37,196 bases of DNA from Pseudomonadota bacterium (GCA_021816155.1 JAKAZA010000021.1:1-37196); one strand, 5' to 3'; shown: positions 1-8,816, counted from the stretch's first letter. Notes: generated from the letters alone by a model not told the origin. A program made the numbers and translations.

Positions 1-1562
1 GGCGTGGTCACGGCGAGGTAGGCGCGGGCGTCGCCGGCCCACTGGTCGTGGAGTTCGCGGCCTCCGCGGCCCTTCACCTTGAACGTCCTCAGGAACTGGC
101 TGGCGGTGAAGCCGGTGCCGTAGATGATCGCGTCGAAGTCGCGGTGAGTCCCGTCCTTGGTGTCGATGCCGGTCTCGGTGATCCTGGTGATCGGGTCGGT
201 GACCAGCTCGACGTTGTCCCGCTTCAGCGCCGCGATCCAGACGCCGTCGTCGCGCAGCGCGCGCTTGCCGCCGAACGGATAGGCCGGGACTAGGTGCGGC
301 AGCAGGTCGGGCCGGTCCTGCGCCTGCTGCGAGATCATGAAGGCGAGGCCGTCGCGCAGCATGGCGTTCGCTGGGCTGACGGCGTCAGGGCTTCCGTTCC
401 ACGCTGGGTCGGACTTCACCGCCTCGTAGACGCCGTCGGTGAGCATCCAGAACAGCCAGAACCGGTACCACTTCTCATAGTAGGGCACGTGCTCCAGCAG
501 CCACTTCTCGCCCGCCGTCACGGGGTCGTGGTAATCCTTGGTCGGCGCCAGCCAGGGCGGCGTGCGCTGGAAGATGGTCAGGCGCGCGGCCTCCTTGGCC
601 ACTTGCGGCGCGAACTGGAAGGCGCTGGCGCCGGTCCCGATCACCGCCACGCGCTTGCCGTGCAGGCCGACGTCGTGGCGCCAGCGCGCCGAGTGGAACG
701 CAGGGCCCTTGAAGTCCCCGACGCCGGGGATGTCCGGCAGGCGCGGCTGGTTGAGCTGGCCCACCGCCGAGATCACCGCCTTGGCGGTCAGGGTCTCGAC
801 CTTTCCGGCCTTGTCGCGGACCCTCACCCGCCAGACGTCGGCGGCGTCGTCCCAAGCGCATTCCTCGACCTGCGTCTCGAAGCGGATGTGCGCGCGCAGG
901 CCGTGCTTGTCGGCCACGCGCTGGAAGTAGGCGAGCAGCACCGGCTGAGGCGAGAAGTGGTTCGGCCAGTCGTGGTTGGGTTCGAAGGAGTAGCTGTAGA
1001 GGTGGCTCGGGTTGTCGACCCGGCAGTCCGGATACTGGTTCTCGTACCAGGTGCCGCCGACCTCGGGGTTCTTCTCGACGATGGTGAACGGGACGCCCGC
1101 CTGCTTGAGGCGGATGCCGGCCAGGAGCCCCGACATGCCCGCGCCGACGATCAGCACCGGCAGCTTGGGCGCGGCCGATTTCAGCTTCGGCGCCGACCAG
1201 TCGGGGGTCTTGGTGTCATGGCCCGGCAGCTGCAGCTCTTCCATGAGGAAGGGCGCGTAGTGCTCGGGGATCTCGGCGCCGGCGACGAAATCCATCACCT
1301 GGCGGACCTGCGCCTCCGTCAGCGGCGCTGGCGGCGGCCCGCCTGCCGCGCGCGCCTCGAGCGCGGCTTTCGCAAGCGCTTGGATCTCCGCCTGGCGCTC
1401 CTCCGAGAACCCCCCAGAGCGCGCCTCGCCGAACGGGTCGTAGACCGGCCAGTTGTCGCGGGCGACGAGGCTTGTGTCGCCCGTCAGGTGCACGAGCGCC
1501 GCGACAAGCGACGGCATGTGCGCTTCGCTCAGCGCCTGATCCAGGGATACGGTGTCGCTCAT
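1..1562 (-). CDS. Flavin-containing Baeyer-Villiger monooxygenase, HAPMO-like (3' end outside window)
   Basis: Likely an FAD/NADPH-dependent monooxygenase that inserts oxygen next to a ketone, as 4-hydroxyacetophenone monooxygenase does. Visible are 520 residues from an ATG with GGAG about 8 bases upstream; the C-terminus lies beyond base 1. The first ~130 residues form an extra N-terminal domain, which is typical of HAPMO rather than of short cyclohexanone-type enzymes. The FAD Rossmann motif GAGMSG is at 140-145. The type I fingerprint F-x-G-x3-H-x3-W runs from F284 to W294, and the NADPH Rossmann motif GTGASA is at 309-314. The residue after the fingerprint Trp is Arg, where the usual consensus has Pro or Asp. 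It is divergent from rlmJ with 75 bases between them. The family call is firm; the substrate is unknown. Confidence 0.88.
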   Translation of the reverse strand, partial: MSDTVSLDQALSEAHMPSLVAALVHLTGDTSLVARDNWPVYDPFGEARSGGFSEERQAEIQALAKAALEARAAGGPPPAPLTEAQVRQVMDFVAGAEIPEHYAPFLMEELQLPGHDTKTPDWSAPKLKSAAPKLPVLIVGAGMSGLLAGIRLKQAGVPFTIVEKNPEVGGTWYENQYPDCRVDNPSHLYSYSFEPNHDWPNHFSPQPVLLAYFQRVADKHGLRAHIRFETQVEECAWDDAADVWRVRVRDKAGKVETLTAKAVISAVGQLNQPRLPDIPGVGDFKGPAFHSARWRHDVGLHGKRVAVIGTGASAFQFAPQVAKEAARLTIFQRTPPWLAPTKDYHDPVTAGEKWLLEHVPYYEKWYRFWLFWMLTDGVYEAVKSDPAWNGSPDAVSPANAMLRDGLAFMISQQAQDRPDLLPHLVPAYPFGGKRALRDDGVWIAALKRDNVELVTDPITRITETGIDTKDGTHRDFDAIIYGTGFTASQFLRTFKVKGRGGRELHDQWAGDARAYLAVTT

Positions 1563-1637
1563 GATGCTACTCCATCAGCCCGCTGGCGACTCTGCGGCCT
1601 TGACGCCACGGACGTCCAGCGTCGCAAGAGCTCAAGC

Positions 1638-2462
1638 GTGAACTACCGCCATGCCTTCCACGCCGGTAACCACGCCGACGTCTTCAAGCATGCCGCGCTG
1701 GTGACGGTCCTTGAGCATCTCCTGGCCAAGCCGGCGCCGTTCGCCGTGCTCGACACGCACGCCGGCGTCGGCGTCTACGGCCTCGACTCCGACGAGGCGC
1801 TGAGAACACGCGAGTTCGAGGCCGGGGTCGGCCGCCTCGCCGGCGCCGATCTGCCGGCTGCGCGCGGCTACCTCGCGTTGCTTGCTGATCTGAACCCGCA
1901 CGGACTTGCGGTCTATCCAGGCTCGCCGGAGATCGTGCGTCGGCATCTGCGCGAGCAGGACCGGCTGATCGCCTGTGAGCTGCATCCGGCCGATCACGCG
2001 GCGCTGAAGGGGCGCTACCGGGGCGATCGTCGCATCGCCGCGCACCGACGCGACGGCTACGAGGCCGTCGGGGCCCTCACGCCGCCGGCCGAACGCCGCG
2101 GCCTCGTACTGATCGATCCGCCCTACGAGGCGCCGGACGAAGCCGAACGCGTCGTCGCCGCGCTCACGGCCGGGCTGCGGCGCTGGCGGACGGGCGTCTT
2201 CATGGCCTGGTACCCGATCAAGGACGGCGCCATCGGCGATATGTTGGCCGGCGCCGCCAGCGTCGGCGCGTTCCCGCGGACGCTGCGCGCCGAGCTGACG
2301 CCGCTCCCGCGTAACGGAACCGGCATGGCCGGGGGCGGCCTCATCGTCGTGAATGCGCCGTGGAGGCTTGACGAGAAGCTGGCCTCGCTCGCCGAGCGCC
2401 TGGCGGCGCTGCTCGGTGACGGAATGGGGACCTGGTCAGTGGGATGGGTGACGCCGCCGTGA
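1638..2462 (+). CDS. rlmJ: 23S rRNA (adenine(2030)-N6)-methyltransferase RlmJ
   Basis: SAM-dependent methylation of A2030 in 23S rRNA (E. coli numbering), acting on rRNA before ribosome assembly. The protein is 274 residues; the N-terminus NYRHAFHAGNHADV is the diagnostic RlmJ opening. The SAM-binding strand DTHAGVG follows, and the N6-adenine catalytic motif DPPY is at residues 160-163. The start is GTG, chosen because homology begins exactly there and AAGAG lies about 8 bases upstream; the open frame extends far upstream but that part is the antisense shadow of the monooxygenase. The stop codon lies within the ribosome binding region of the next gene, so the two are probably co-transcribed. 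Confidence 0.95.
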   Translation: MNYRHAFHAGNHADVFKHAALVTVLEHLLAKPAPFAVLDTHAGVGVYGLDSDEALRTREFEAGVGRLAGADLPAARGYLALLADLNPHGLAVYPGSPEIVRRHLREQDRLIACELHPADHAALKGRYRGDRRIAAHRRDGYEAVGALTPPAERRGLVLIDPPYEAPDEAERVVAALTAGLRRWRTGVFMAWYPIKDGAIGDMLAGAASVGAFPRTLRAELTPLPRNGTGMAGGGLIVVNAPWRLDEKLASLAERLAALLGDGMGTWSVGWVTPP

Positions 2463-2470
2463 GGAAAGAC

Positions 2471-3556
2471 ATGGGTCGGAACACAGCGCTCATCGTCGGC
2501 GCGAGCGGCGTGATCGGGGCCGCGGCGGCGGCGCGCTTCGCGGCGCTGCCCGGCTGGCGCACGATCGGTGTCTCGCGCCGCGCCCCGGACCCGGCGCCGA
2601 GCGGCTACCGTCACATCGCTCTGGATCTCTTCGACGCGGCCGCCTGCGCCGCCGCTGCAAACGGCTTCGAGGAGGTGACGCACGTGGTCTACGCGGCCCT
2701 CCACGAGAAGCCCGGACTGATGCCCGGCTGGTACGAGGCCGACCAGATGCAGGCCAATCTGGCCATGATGCGCAATCTGATGGCGCCGCTGCTGGCGCGG
2801 GCGAAGGGGTTGCGGCACGTCAGCGTCTTGCAGGGGACCAAGGCGTATGGCGTCCACGTGCATCGCATCAAGGTCCCCGCGCGGGAGGATGCGCCGCGCG
2901 ATCCGCACGACAACTTCTACTGGCTGCAGGAGGACTACATCCGCGCGGCCCAAGCCGGCGCGGCGTGGGATTTCACCATCTGGCGCCCCCAGGTGGTGTT
3001 CGGCGGCGCGGTCGGCGTGGCGATGAACCTGATCCCGATCCTCGGGGCCTATGGCGCCTTATGCCGCGAGCTGGGCCGCCCGTTCGTCTGTCCGGGCGCG
3101 AATGGTCATGTGATCGAGGCGGTCGACGCCGACCTGATCGCGGCCGCTCTGGCCTGGGCCGCGGAGTCGCCAGCCGCCCGCGGCCAGACGTTCAATATCA
3201 CCAACGGCGACGTCTTCGTGTGGGAGAACGTCTGGCCGGCCATCGCCGAGGCGCTCGAGCTCGAACCGGCGTTCGGCGATCCGGTGCAGCTTTCGCGTCT
3301 TCTGCCCGAGCACGCCGAGGTCTGGGACCGGATCGTCGCGAAGCACGCGCTCCGCGCGCCCCCGATGCCGGCGCTCGTGGGCGAGTCCCACCACTATGCC
3401 GACATGCTGTTCGCCTGGGGCGCGACGGGCCCGCTGCCGCCGACGCTGGTCAGCACGATCAAGCTGCGGCAGGCGGGCTTCGGCGATTGCATCGACACCG
3501 AAGCGATGTTCCGCAAGTGGATCGGGCGGCTCAGGAGCTGGCGCGTGATCCCCTAG
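2471..3556 (+). CDS. PRISE-type SDR reductase (progesterone 5-beta-reductase / iridoid synthase-like)
   Basis: NAD(P)H-dependent reductase of the atypical SDR group whose plant members reduce activated C=C bonds (enones, 8-oxogeranial). The protein is 361 residues. The Rossmann motif GASGVIG is at 10-16. The PRISE catalytic lysine lies in GTKAYG (K124) and the catalytic tyrosine in NFYWLQED (Y150). Further family blocks are FNITNGDVFVWE and the C-terminal FRKWIGRLRSWRVIP. The second Tyr of the plant NFYY motif is Trp here. ATG at 2471 is preferred over an upstream GTG at 2444 because GAGGAAAG sits just upstream and the Rossmann strand starts at once. It follows rlmJ by 8 bases. Its stop codon shares CTAG with the stop of the convergent neighbour. 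The bacterial substrate is unknown. Confidence 0.85.
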   Translation: MGRNTALIVGASGVIGAAAAARFAALPGWRTIGVSRRAPDPAPSGYRHIALDLFDAAACAAAANGFEEVTHVVYAALHEKPGLMPGWYEADQMQANLAMMRNLMAPLLARAKGLRHVSVLQGTKAYGVHVHRIKVPAREDAPRDPHDNFYWLQEDYIRAAQAGAAWDFTIWRPQVVFGGAVGVAMNLIPILGAYGALCRELGRPFVCPGANGHVIEAVDADLIAAALAWAAESPAARGQTFNITNGDVFVWENVWPAIAEALELEPAFGDPVQLSRLLPEHAEVWDRIVAKHALRAPPMPALVGESHHYADMLFAWGATGPLPPTLVSTIKLRQAGFGDCIDTEAMFRKWIGRLRSWRVIP

Positions 3557-4701
3557 GCGGACCGCCCCCGCGCCGTGACCGGCCAGATCGCCTCCAGCGT
3601 GTCGCCGCGCACTACGTGGAACGCCTCGTAGAGGTTCACGGTCGGGTCGCAATGCGGCGCCGCGAGCGTCACGCGCTCGCCGAGCTTCGGCGGGGCGGTC
3701 CCGCGGGGCGGGACGACCGCGCCGTGCTCGTCGCCCATGAAGCGGTAGACGCTGCCCTCGGGCGCCCCGGCCAGGATCGGCGGATCGCCCGCTTCGGTGG
3801 CGAAGGCCTTGAGCCCAGCGTCGATCGTGACGAGCTGCGGGTGGTTGGCGCTGATCACCCGCGCGTCGACCATGAGCGAGGTCTCGAAAGGTGCGCGCCC
3901 GTCCTCGCGCAACGCGCAGACGCCGTACTGCCTGTCCATGAACACGTAGGAGCCGACCTGGAGCTCGGTATAGACGCCGAGCTCGGCGTCGATGGCGTGT
4001 GTGCCGGTGCCGCCTCCGGTGACGATGGGCGGCGCGAGGCCGGCGGCCCTCAGCGCTTCGATCGCCGCGGACAGCTTTTCCATCCTCGCGCGGATCGCCT
4101 CGCGCCGTTCGGCGTAGCCCTCGATGTGCTGCTCGGCACCGCAGTAGCACTGCAGCGCGCCGAAGCGGAGCGCCGGGTGGTCCGCGATCCGGCGGGCCAG
4201 GTCCGCCACGCCCTCGGCGGTCGCCACGCCGGTGCGGCGCAGGCCCGGATCGAGGTCGACGGCGAGCGTGACGGTGACGCCCGCCGCCTTCGCTGCCGCG
4301 CCGATCGCGGCGACGGCGTCCGGGTGGTCGGCGGCCGCCATCAGCGTCGGGGCCCTCGCCGCAAGCGCCACGAGGCGCGCGGTGGCCGGCTCGCCGACGA
4401 TCGGCGACGTGATCAGGATCCCCTCGATGCCCTCGGCGGCCAGCGCCTCGGCCTCGCCCAGCTTTGCGCAGCAGACGCCGACCGCGCCGGCGGCGATCTG
4501 CCGGCGCGCGATATCGGCGCTCTTGTGGGTCTTGGCGTGGGGCCGCAGCGCGAGCCCTGCCGCTCGGGCGAACGCCGCCATCGCCGCGATGTTGCGGTCG
4601 AGCGCTTCGATGTCGAGCACCAGCGCGGGCGTGTTGAGCGCTCGGCGAGAGCCTTGCCGGCCGATCAGATGCTCATGGAGGACGGAGGCGTAGGTCGTCA
4701 T
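3553..4701 (-). CDS. D-threonine aldolase-like PLP enzyme (alanine racemase fold, DSD1 family)
   Basis: A fold-type III PLP enzyme that would cleave D-3-hydroxy amino acids (D-threonine to glycine and acetaldehyde) or dehydrate D-serine. The protein is 382 residues, close to the family length of about 380. The PLP lysine is K57 in RPHAKTHKS. The metal site near the C-terminus reads PHCD (H350, D352). This H-C-D arrangement is the one I associate with D-threonine aldolase; D-serine dehydratases use H-x-C. The ATG overlaps the stop of the upstream flavoenzyme gene (ATGA, 4698-4701), so translation is probably coupled. A longer reading upstream is the antisense-like shadow of the oxidase gene. 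Physiological substrate is inferred, not shown. Confidence 0.82.
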   Translation of the reverse strand: MTTYASVLHEHLIGRQGSRRALNTPALVLDIEALDRNIAAMAAFARAAGLALRPHAKTHKSADIARRQIAAGAVGVCCAKLGEAEALAAEGIEGILITSPIVGEPATARLVALAARAPTLMAAADHPDAVAAIGAAAKAAGVTVTLAVDLDPGLRRTGVATAEGVADLARRIADHPALRFGALQCYCGAEQHIEGYAERREAIRARMEKLSAAIEALRAAGLAPPIVTGGGTGTHAIDAELGVYTELQVGSYVFMDRQYGVCALREDGRAPFETSLMVDARVISANHPQLVTIDAGLKAFATEAGDPPILAGAPEGSVYRFMGDEHGAVVPPRGTAPPKLGERVTLAAPHCDPTVNLYEAFHVVRGDTLEAIWPVTARGRSA

Positions 4702-5966
4702 AGCGAGAAGGCGAATAGCTCGGCGAGGTGGGCGTTGAGGAACTTGGCGGTCGGGTCGACGCGCTTGCGGACGGCGCCGAACCTCTGCGCGTCGGGATAG
4801 AGGCGCAGCACGTCGGCGCTGGTCAGCGTGTGGCGCTTGGCCCAGTGCGGCCGTCCGCCCGCGGCCTGGAACACCTTTTCGACGCCGGCGAAGGCCTCGC
4901 GCCAGGGCATCCGCGCGTACTGGTGGAAGCTGATCGAGACGCAAGCCCGGCCCTGCATAGGGGAGAGCCAGATGTCGTCGGCGGCGACGGTGCGGAACTC
5001 GAACGGAAAGATGATCGGCCAGCCGGCGTCACGCACCAGCTTCATCGCGGCGCGGAGCGCATCGGGCCCGTTCTCGGCCGGGATTTCGTACTCCATCTCC
5101 TCGAAGCGCACGCTGCGCTCCGACGGGAATATGCGCCCGGCGGGCCCCGAGCGCTCGGATGAGCGGATCGCGCGCGTCAGCATGCGCTGGAGCGTCGGCG
5201 CCGTGCGCGGCCAGACGGTGGCGAGATCGCACACGGCCTGGAAGACCGTGTCGTCCGCCTCCTCCGGCGCGTCGGCCTCGCCCGCGTCGGCGATGTCGAG
5301 CGTCTTCAGCGTCACATGCTCCGAGTACGGGAAGAGGAAGAATTCGGCGTGGCGATGCCGGTTCGCCAACTCGTCCCACTCGGCAAGCGTGCGCCCGAGC
5401 GGCCGCCGTTCGATCGTCTCCTTCAGCCGATAGGCGGGCATGACCTTGAGCTTGATGCGGGTGACGACGCCCAGCATACCGAGCGAGACCCGCGCGGCCT
5501 GGAAAAGCTCGGGCTCGCGCTCCGCGTCGCACTCGACCACGCTGCCGTCGGCCAGGACGATGCGGAACGCCAGCGCCGCGGTCGCCAGCGAGCCGAGCGC
5601 GCGGCCCGTCCCGTGGGTCGCGGTCGAGATCGCGCCCGCGATCGCCTGCTTGTTGATGTCGCCCTGGTTGACCAGCGAGACGCCCTTTTCCCACATGGCG
5701 TCGGTGAGCTTGCCGATCGGCCAGCCGGCCGGGGCCCAGGCGCTCTGGCGGTCGGCCGACACCTCCAGCTCCCCATCGAGATCGCCGAGCTGAAGCAGGA
5801 GGCCGTCGGTGGCGCAGAGCGGCATGAACGAGTGTCCGGCGCCGACCACGCGCACCTTCGCCGCCCGGGCGACCAGCGCCTGCAGCTCCGCCTCCGTCTT
5901 CGGCCGCTCGATCGCAGCCGGCTCGGCGGCCACGCTACCGGACCAGTTGCGCCAGCTTTCCGACAT
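4698..5966 (-). CDS. FAD-linked aldonolactone oxidase-like protein (VAO family, ALO domain)
   Basis: Flavoprotein of the vanillyl-alcohol-oxidase superfamily with a C-terminal aldonolactone/alditol oxidase domain, oxidising a sugar lactone or polyol. The protein is 422 residues. The N-terminal PCMH FAD domain carries VGAGHSFMPL; H45 is the likely covalent flavin attachment residue by analogy with alditol oxidase. The ALO signature HWAKRH is at 374-379. ATG at 5966 is chosen because AGGAG lies 5 bases upstream; an in-frame ATG at 5981 has no good site. It is first of a two-gene unit with the PLP enzyme and is divergent from the amidase. No signal peptide is seen, so it is probably cytoplasmic. 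The true substrate is not determinable here. Confidence 0.85.
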   Translation of the reverse strand: MSESWRNWSGSVAAEPAAIERPKTEAELQALVARAAKVRVVGAGHSFMPLCATDGLLLQLGDLDGELEVSADRQSAWAPAGWPIGKLTDAMWEKGVSLVNQGDINKQAIAGAISTATHGTGRALGSLATAALAFRIVLADGSVVECDAEREPELFQAARVSLGMLGVVTRIKLKVMPAYRLKETIERRPLGRTLAEWDELANRHRHAEFFLFPYSEHVTLKTLDIADAGEADAPEEADDTVFQAVCDLATVWPRTAPTLQRMLTRAIRSSERSGPAGRIFPSERSVRFEEMEYEIPAENGPDALRAAMKLVRDAGWPIIFPFEFRTVAADDIWLSPMQGRACVSISFHQYARMPWREAFAGVEKVFQAAGGRPHWAKRHTLTSADVLRLYPDAQRFGAVRKRVDPTAKFLNAHLAELFAFSL

Positions 5967-5994
5967 AGCCGCTCCTGACATACTCGGCTGGGGC

Positions 5995-6000
5995 TATAAC
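5995..6000 (+). promoter_or_regulatory. Possible -10 element for the amidase gene
   Basis: TATAAC lies in the 66-base gap between the divergent flavoenzyme and amidase genes, about 33 bases before the amidase ATG. A CTGACA hexamer at 5975-5980 is only 14 bases away, which is short for a -35, so only the -10 is proposed. Confidence 0.3.
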
Positions 6001-6032
6001 AGGCCGGCGCGGCGCCGGGGAGGACCAGCGGC

Positions 6033-7454
6033 ATGGACGACTACAGCAGCTACGACGGCGTCGGCCTCGCCGAGCTGGTCCGCAAGGGCGAGGTCACTCC
6101 GGGCGAGCTCGCCGAGGCGGCGATCGCCAGGATCGAGCGCCACAACCCACAGATCAACGCGGTCGTCCATCAAGCCTTCGACGAGGCGCGCGCCAAGGCG
6201 GCCGCGCTGCCGGACGGTCCATTCCGAGGCGTACCGTTCCTGGTCAAGGACCTCCTGATCCAGGTCGCAGGCTGGCCCCGTACGTCGGGCAGCCGCTTCT
6301 TCCGCGATGTCGTCGACGCCGAGGACAGCGGGCTGATGCGCCGCTACCGCGAGAGTGGCGTCAACCCGATCGGCAAGACCAACCTCTCCGAGTTCGGCAT
6401 CGCCGGCACGACGGAGGGCCAGCTGTTCGGGCCCTGTCGCAACCCGTGGAGCCTCGAACACATCGTCGGCGGCTCGTCGGGCGGCGCGGCGGCGGCCGTG
6501 GCGGCCGGGATCGTGCCGATGGCCCATGGCGGCGACGGGCGCGGCTCGATCCGCATCCCCGCCTCATGCTGCGGCCTGGTCGGGCTGAAGCCGACGCGCG
6601 ACCGCAGCCCACACCTGCCCGATGGCTACGACTTCGCGCAGGGCTTCGTGGTCGAGCACGTGCTGACGCGCACGGTGCGCGACTCCGCGGTGATGCTCGA
6701 TGTGACCGGCCGGCCCGAGCCGGGCTCGCCTTACGCCGCGCCGGCCAAGGAGCGTCCCTACGCGCAGGAGGTATTGCGCTCCCCCGGCCGGCTGAAGATC
6801 GCGTGGTCGTCCGAGACCGCCAGCGGCCGGCCGGCTCATCCGGAGGTGCAGGCGGCGCTGGAATCGACGGCGCAATTGCTGGAGAAACTAGGCCATGAGG
6901 TTGTCCCGCAGGGGCTTGGCGTCGACCAGCGCGCCCTGTGGGCCGCGCAGAACGCCTTCTCGGGCGCCAACTTCGCCGCCGGCCTGCGGCGGATGACCGA
7001 GGCGACCGGCCGCGAGCCGCAGGGCGACGACTTCGAGCCCTTGACCTGGGCCAGCTGGAGGGGCGGCCAGCGCGTGACCGGCATGGACGCCATGGCCGAC
7101 GCCCAGCAGCTGCGCATGCTGGCCCGCCAGGCGCTGCAGCTTTGGGAGACGTTCGACCTCTATCTGACGCCGACGTTGATGGCGCCGCCCCCAAGGCTCG
7201 GCTACCTGTCGCCGGTCCTGAACGCGCCGCGCGACATAGGCCGGCGCAACGGCGAGTACTTCTCCTATCCAGGACCCGCCAACATGACGGGCCAGCCGTC
7301 GATCTCGCTGCCGCTCGCCTGGTCGTCCGAAGGGCTGCCGATGGGAATGATGTTCACGGCGCGCTACGCCGACGAGGCGACGCTCTTCCGTCTCGCAGCG
7401 CAGCTCGAGAAAGAGGCGCCGTGGAAGGACCGGCGCCCGCCGATCTGGGACTAG
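6033..7454 (+). CDS. Amidase signature family hydrolase
   Basis: Hydrolyses carboxamides using the Ser-cisSer-Lys triad of the amidase signature family. The protein is 473 residues. The catalytic residues align as K72 (FLVKDL), S148 (GGSSGG) and nucleophile S172 (RGSIRIPA). The spacings of 76 and 24 residues agree with fatty acid amide hydrolase (75 and 24). ATG is preceded by GGGGAGG. No GatB or GatC gene is nearby, so this is unlikely to be the tRNA amidotransferase GatA; a catabolic or detoxifying amidase is more likely. It is divergent from the oxidase/PLP-enzyme pair and convergent with the MFS gene. Substrate unknown. Confidence 0.88.
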   Translation: MDDYSSYDGVGLAELVRKGEVTPGELAEAAIARIERHNPQINAVVHQAFDEARAKAAALPDGPFRGVPFLVKDLLIQVAGWPRTSGSRFFRDVVDAEDSGLMRRYRESGVNPIGKTNLSEFGIAGTTEGQLFGPCRNPWSLEHIVGGSSGGAAAAVAAGIVPMAHGGDGRGSIRIPASCCGLVGLKPTRDRSPHLPDGYDFAQGFVVEHVLTRTVRDSAVMLDVTGRPEPGSPYAAPAKERPYAQEVLRSPGRLKIAWSSETASGRPAHPEVQAALESTAQLLEKLGHEVVPQGLGVDQRALWAAQNAFSGANFAAGLRRMTEATGREPQGDDFEPLTWASWRGGQRVTGMDAMADAQQLRMLARQALQLWETFDLYLTPTLMAPPPRLGYLSPVLNAPRDIGRRNGEYFSYPGPANMTGQPSISLPLAWSSEGLPMGMMFTARYADEATLFRLAAQLEKEAPWKDRRPPIWD

Positions 7455-7474
7455 CCGCGACGTCGCCCCTGGAA

Positions 7475-7492
7475 GCCTGGGTGATCCCAGGC
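7475..7492. terminator. Hairpin between convergent genes (bidirectional terminator candidate)
   Basis: Perfect inverted repeat GCCTGGG / CCCAGGC (7 bp) with the loop TGAT, 20 bases after the amidase stop and 29 bases after the MFS stop on the other strand. No U-run follows on either side, so intrinsic termination is only probable. Confidence 0.5.
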
Positions 7493-7520
7493 AAGCGAAA
7501 GGCGCGGGTCCACGCGGCGG

Positions 7521-8816
7521 TCATTCCTGCATCTGGGTCTTGGGTTCGGGAAAATCCTCCAGCAACTCGGCTTCCTTGCGGCGCACGAGGGCCTTTGGCA
7601 GCAGGTACACCAGCGGCACGGCCAGGGCTGTGGTGGCGGCGTTGGCGAGGACCAGGTCGTTGAACGGAAGATGCAGCTTGTCGAGCATCAGCGAGCCGAG
7701 CCAGTCCGTGCCGAAGAGCGCAACGTTGCGCATGCTGAGCATCACGGCGAAGCCCAGGCTCTCGCTGCCGAGCGGCGTGGCGCGGACGGCCAGGTCCATC
7801 AGCGCGACCTCGCCGAGCGTTCCGACGAATCCGGACAAGGCCGTGATCGCGTAGGCTCGCGAAACCGAGTCATAGAACATGAAGGGAAGCGTGCCTGCGG
7901 CGCCCAGGGCCAGCGATCCGGCGAGCATCGCGCGCAGGCTGAAGCGTCGGCAGGCCCATATGTAGGCGAACGGGGCGATGAGTCCGGTAATCGAGCCGGC
8001 CATGTTCAGGTATCCCTGGTCGACCGTCGTCATGTGAAGGTCGTTCTGCTGCTTGTAGAAAAGCGCCGTGTTGAACCCTGGCGCGATGAAGACCAGCAGC
8101 GTCAGCCCGGCGGCGGCCCATAGCGTCCTCGCCCGCGCTAGGCTGCCGAACTGCTGGGCGAAGTTGTCCAGAACCAGGGCCGTGTCGACCCGGCGCCGCT
8201 CTTCGAAGAGCAGCAGCATTGCGGCCGGAACCAGGATGAACATCACGCCGCCGCAGATGCCTGCGGTCCAGCTGAAGGCGATGATTCCGAGGTATCCGGC
8301 CGCCGGCGCGCTGAGCAGGCTCACGAACGCCTGGGTGAGATTCCGGATCGAAGACAGCCGCCCTGACGTGGCGCTCGCCTGGGCGATCTCGACCATGTAT
8401 CCGCCGAGTACGGTGCTCGTGAACACCATGAACACGTTGATGATTAGGCTGATCCAGAACAGCGCGGCGTATCGATGGGGGGCGAACGCCAGAGCGATCC
8501 AGGACAGCGCGGCCAGCGCACAGGAACCAGCGAGGTAGACCTTCCGACGACTGCCGAACACGGGGAAAGCGTCAGTAACGATGCCGGCGATTATCTTGGC
8601 GTACCAGGGCAGGCCGCAGAGGAAGAAGAAGCCGGAGACGTCCGAGCGCGACAGATGCAGCTCATTCTTCATCATGTTGGTCAGCGGCAGGCGGGCGAGC
8701 ACCTGTGGCTGGGCGATCGTGGTGGCGAAGAAGCCGACTACAATCAGGACCACCGCCTTCACGTAGCCGCTGGAGCGTGCGGAATTTGCTGGCTCTTCGA
8801 TGGCCGCCGCCGTCAT
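7521..8816 (-). CDS. MFS transporter of the BT1 / folate-biopterin transporter type
   Basis: Inner-membrane transporter with about 12 predicted TM segments in 431 residues. The block YAKIIAGIVTDAFPVFGSRR after the second TM resembles the signature of the folate-biopterin transporter (BT1) family, where it reads roughly KPLYGxxSDxxPxFGYRR. Members known from kinetoplastids and cyanobacteria import folates or pterins. The C-terminus is short and charged. No folate-synthesis gene is adjacent, so the substrate cannot be inferred from context. It lies upstream of the EmrA-like gene on the same strand with 107 bases between them, too far to assume an operon. The MFS fold is certain; the subfamily is likely. 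Confidence 0.75.
   Translation of the reverse strand: MTAAAIEEPANSARSSGYVKAVVLIVVGFFATTIAQPQVLARLPLTNMMKNELHLSRSDVSGFFFLCGLPWYAKIIAGIVTDAFPVFGSRRKVYLAGSCALAALSWIALAFAPHRYAALFWISLIINVFMVFTSTVLGGYMVEIAQASATSGRLSSIRNLTQAFVSLLSAPAAGYLGIIAFSWTAGICGGVMFILVPAAMLLLFEERRRVDTALVLDNFAQQFGSLARARTLWAAAGLTLLVFIAPGFNTALFYKQQNDLHMTTVDQGYLNMAGSITGLIAPFAYIWACRRFSLRAMLAGSLALGAAGTLPFMFYDSVSRAYAITALSGFVGTLGEVALMDLAVRATPLGSESLGFAVMLSMRNVALFGTDWLGSLMLDKLHLPFNDLVLANAATTALAVPLVYLLPKALVRRKEAELLEDFPEPKTQMQE

Noticed and set aside
294-1637. Long plus-strand open frame upstream of rlmJ
   Set aside because: It is antisense to the monooxygenase, is Arg/Ala-rich without motifs, and only the part from 1638 aligns to RlmJ. 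GC-rich codon bias opens the opposite frame.
5975-6000. Full sigma-70 promoter CTGACA/TATAAC before the amidase
   Set aside because: Spacer of 14 bases is too short for a normal -35/-10 pair; only the -10 was kept, at low confidence.
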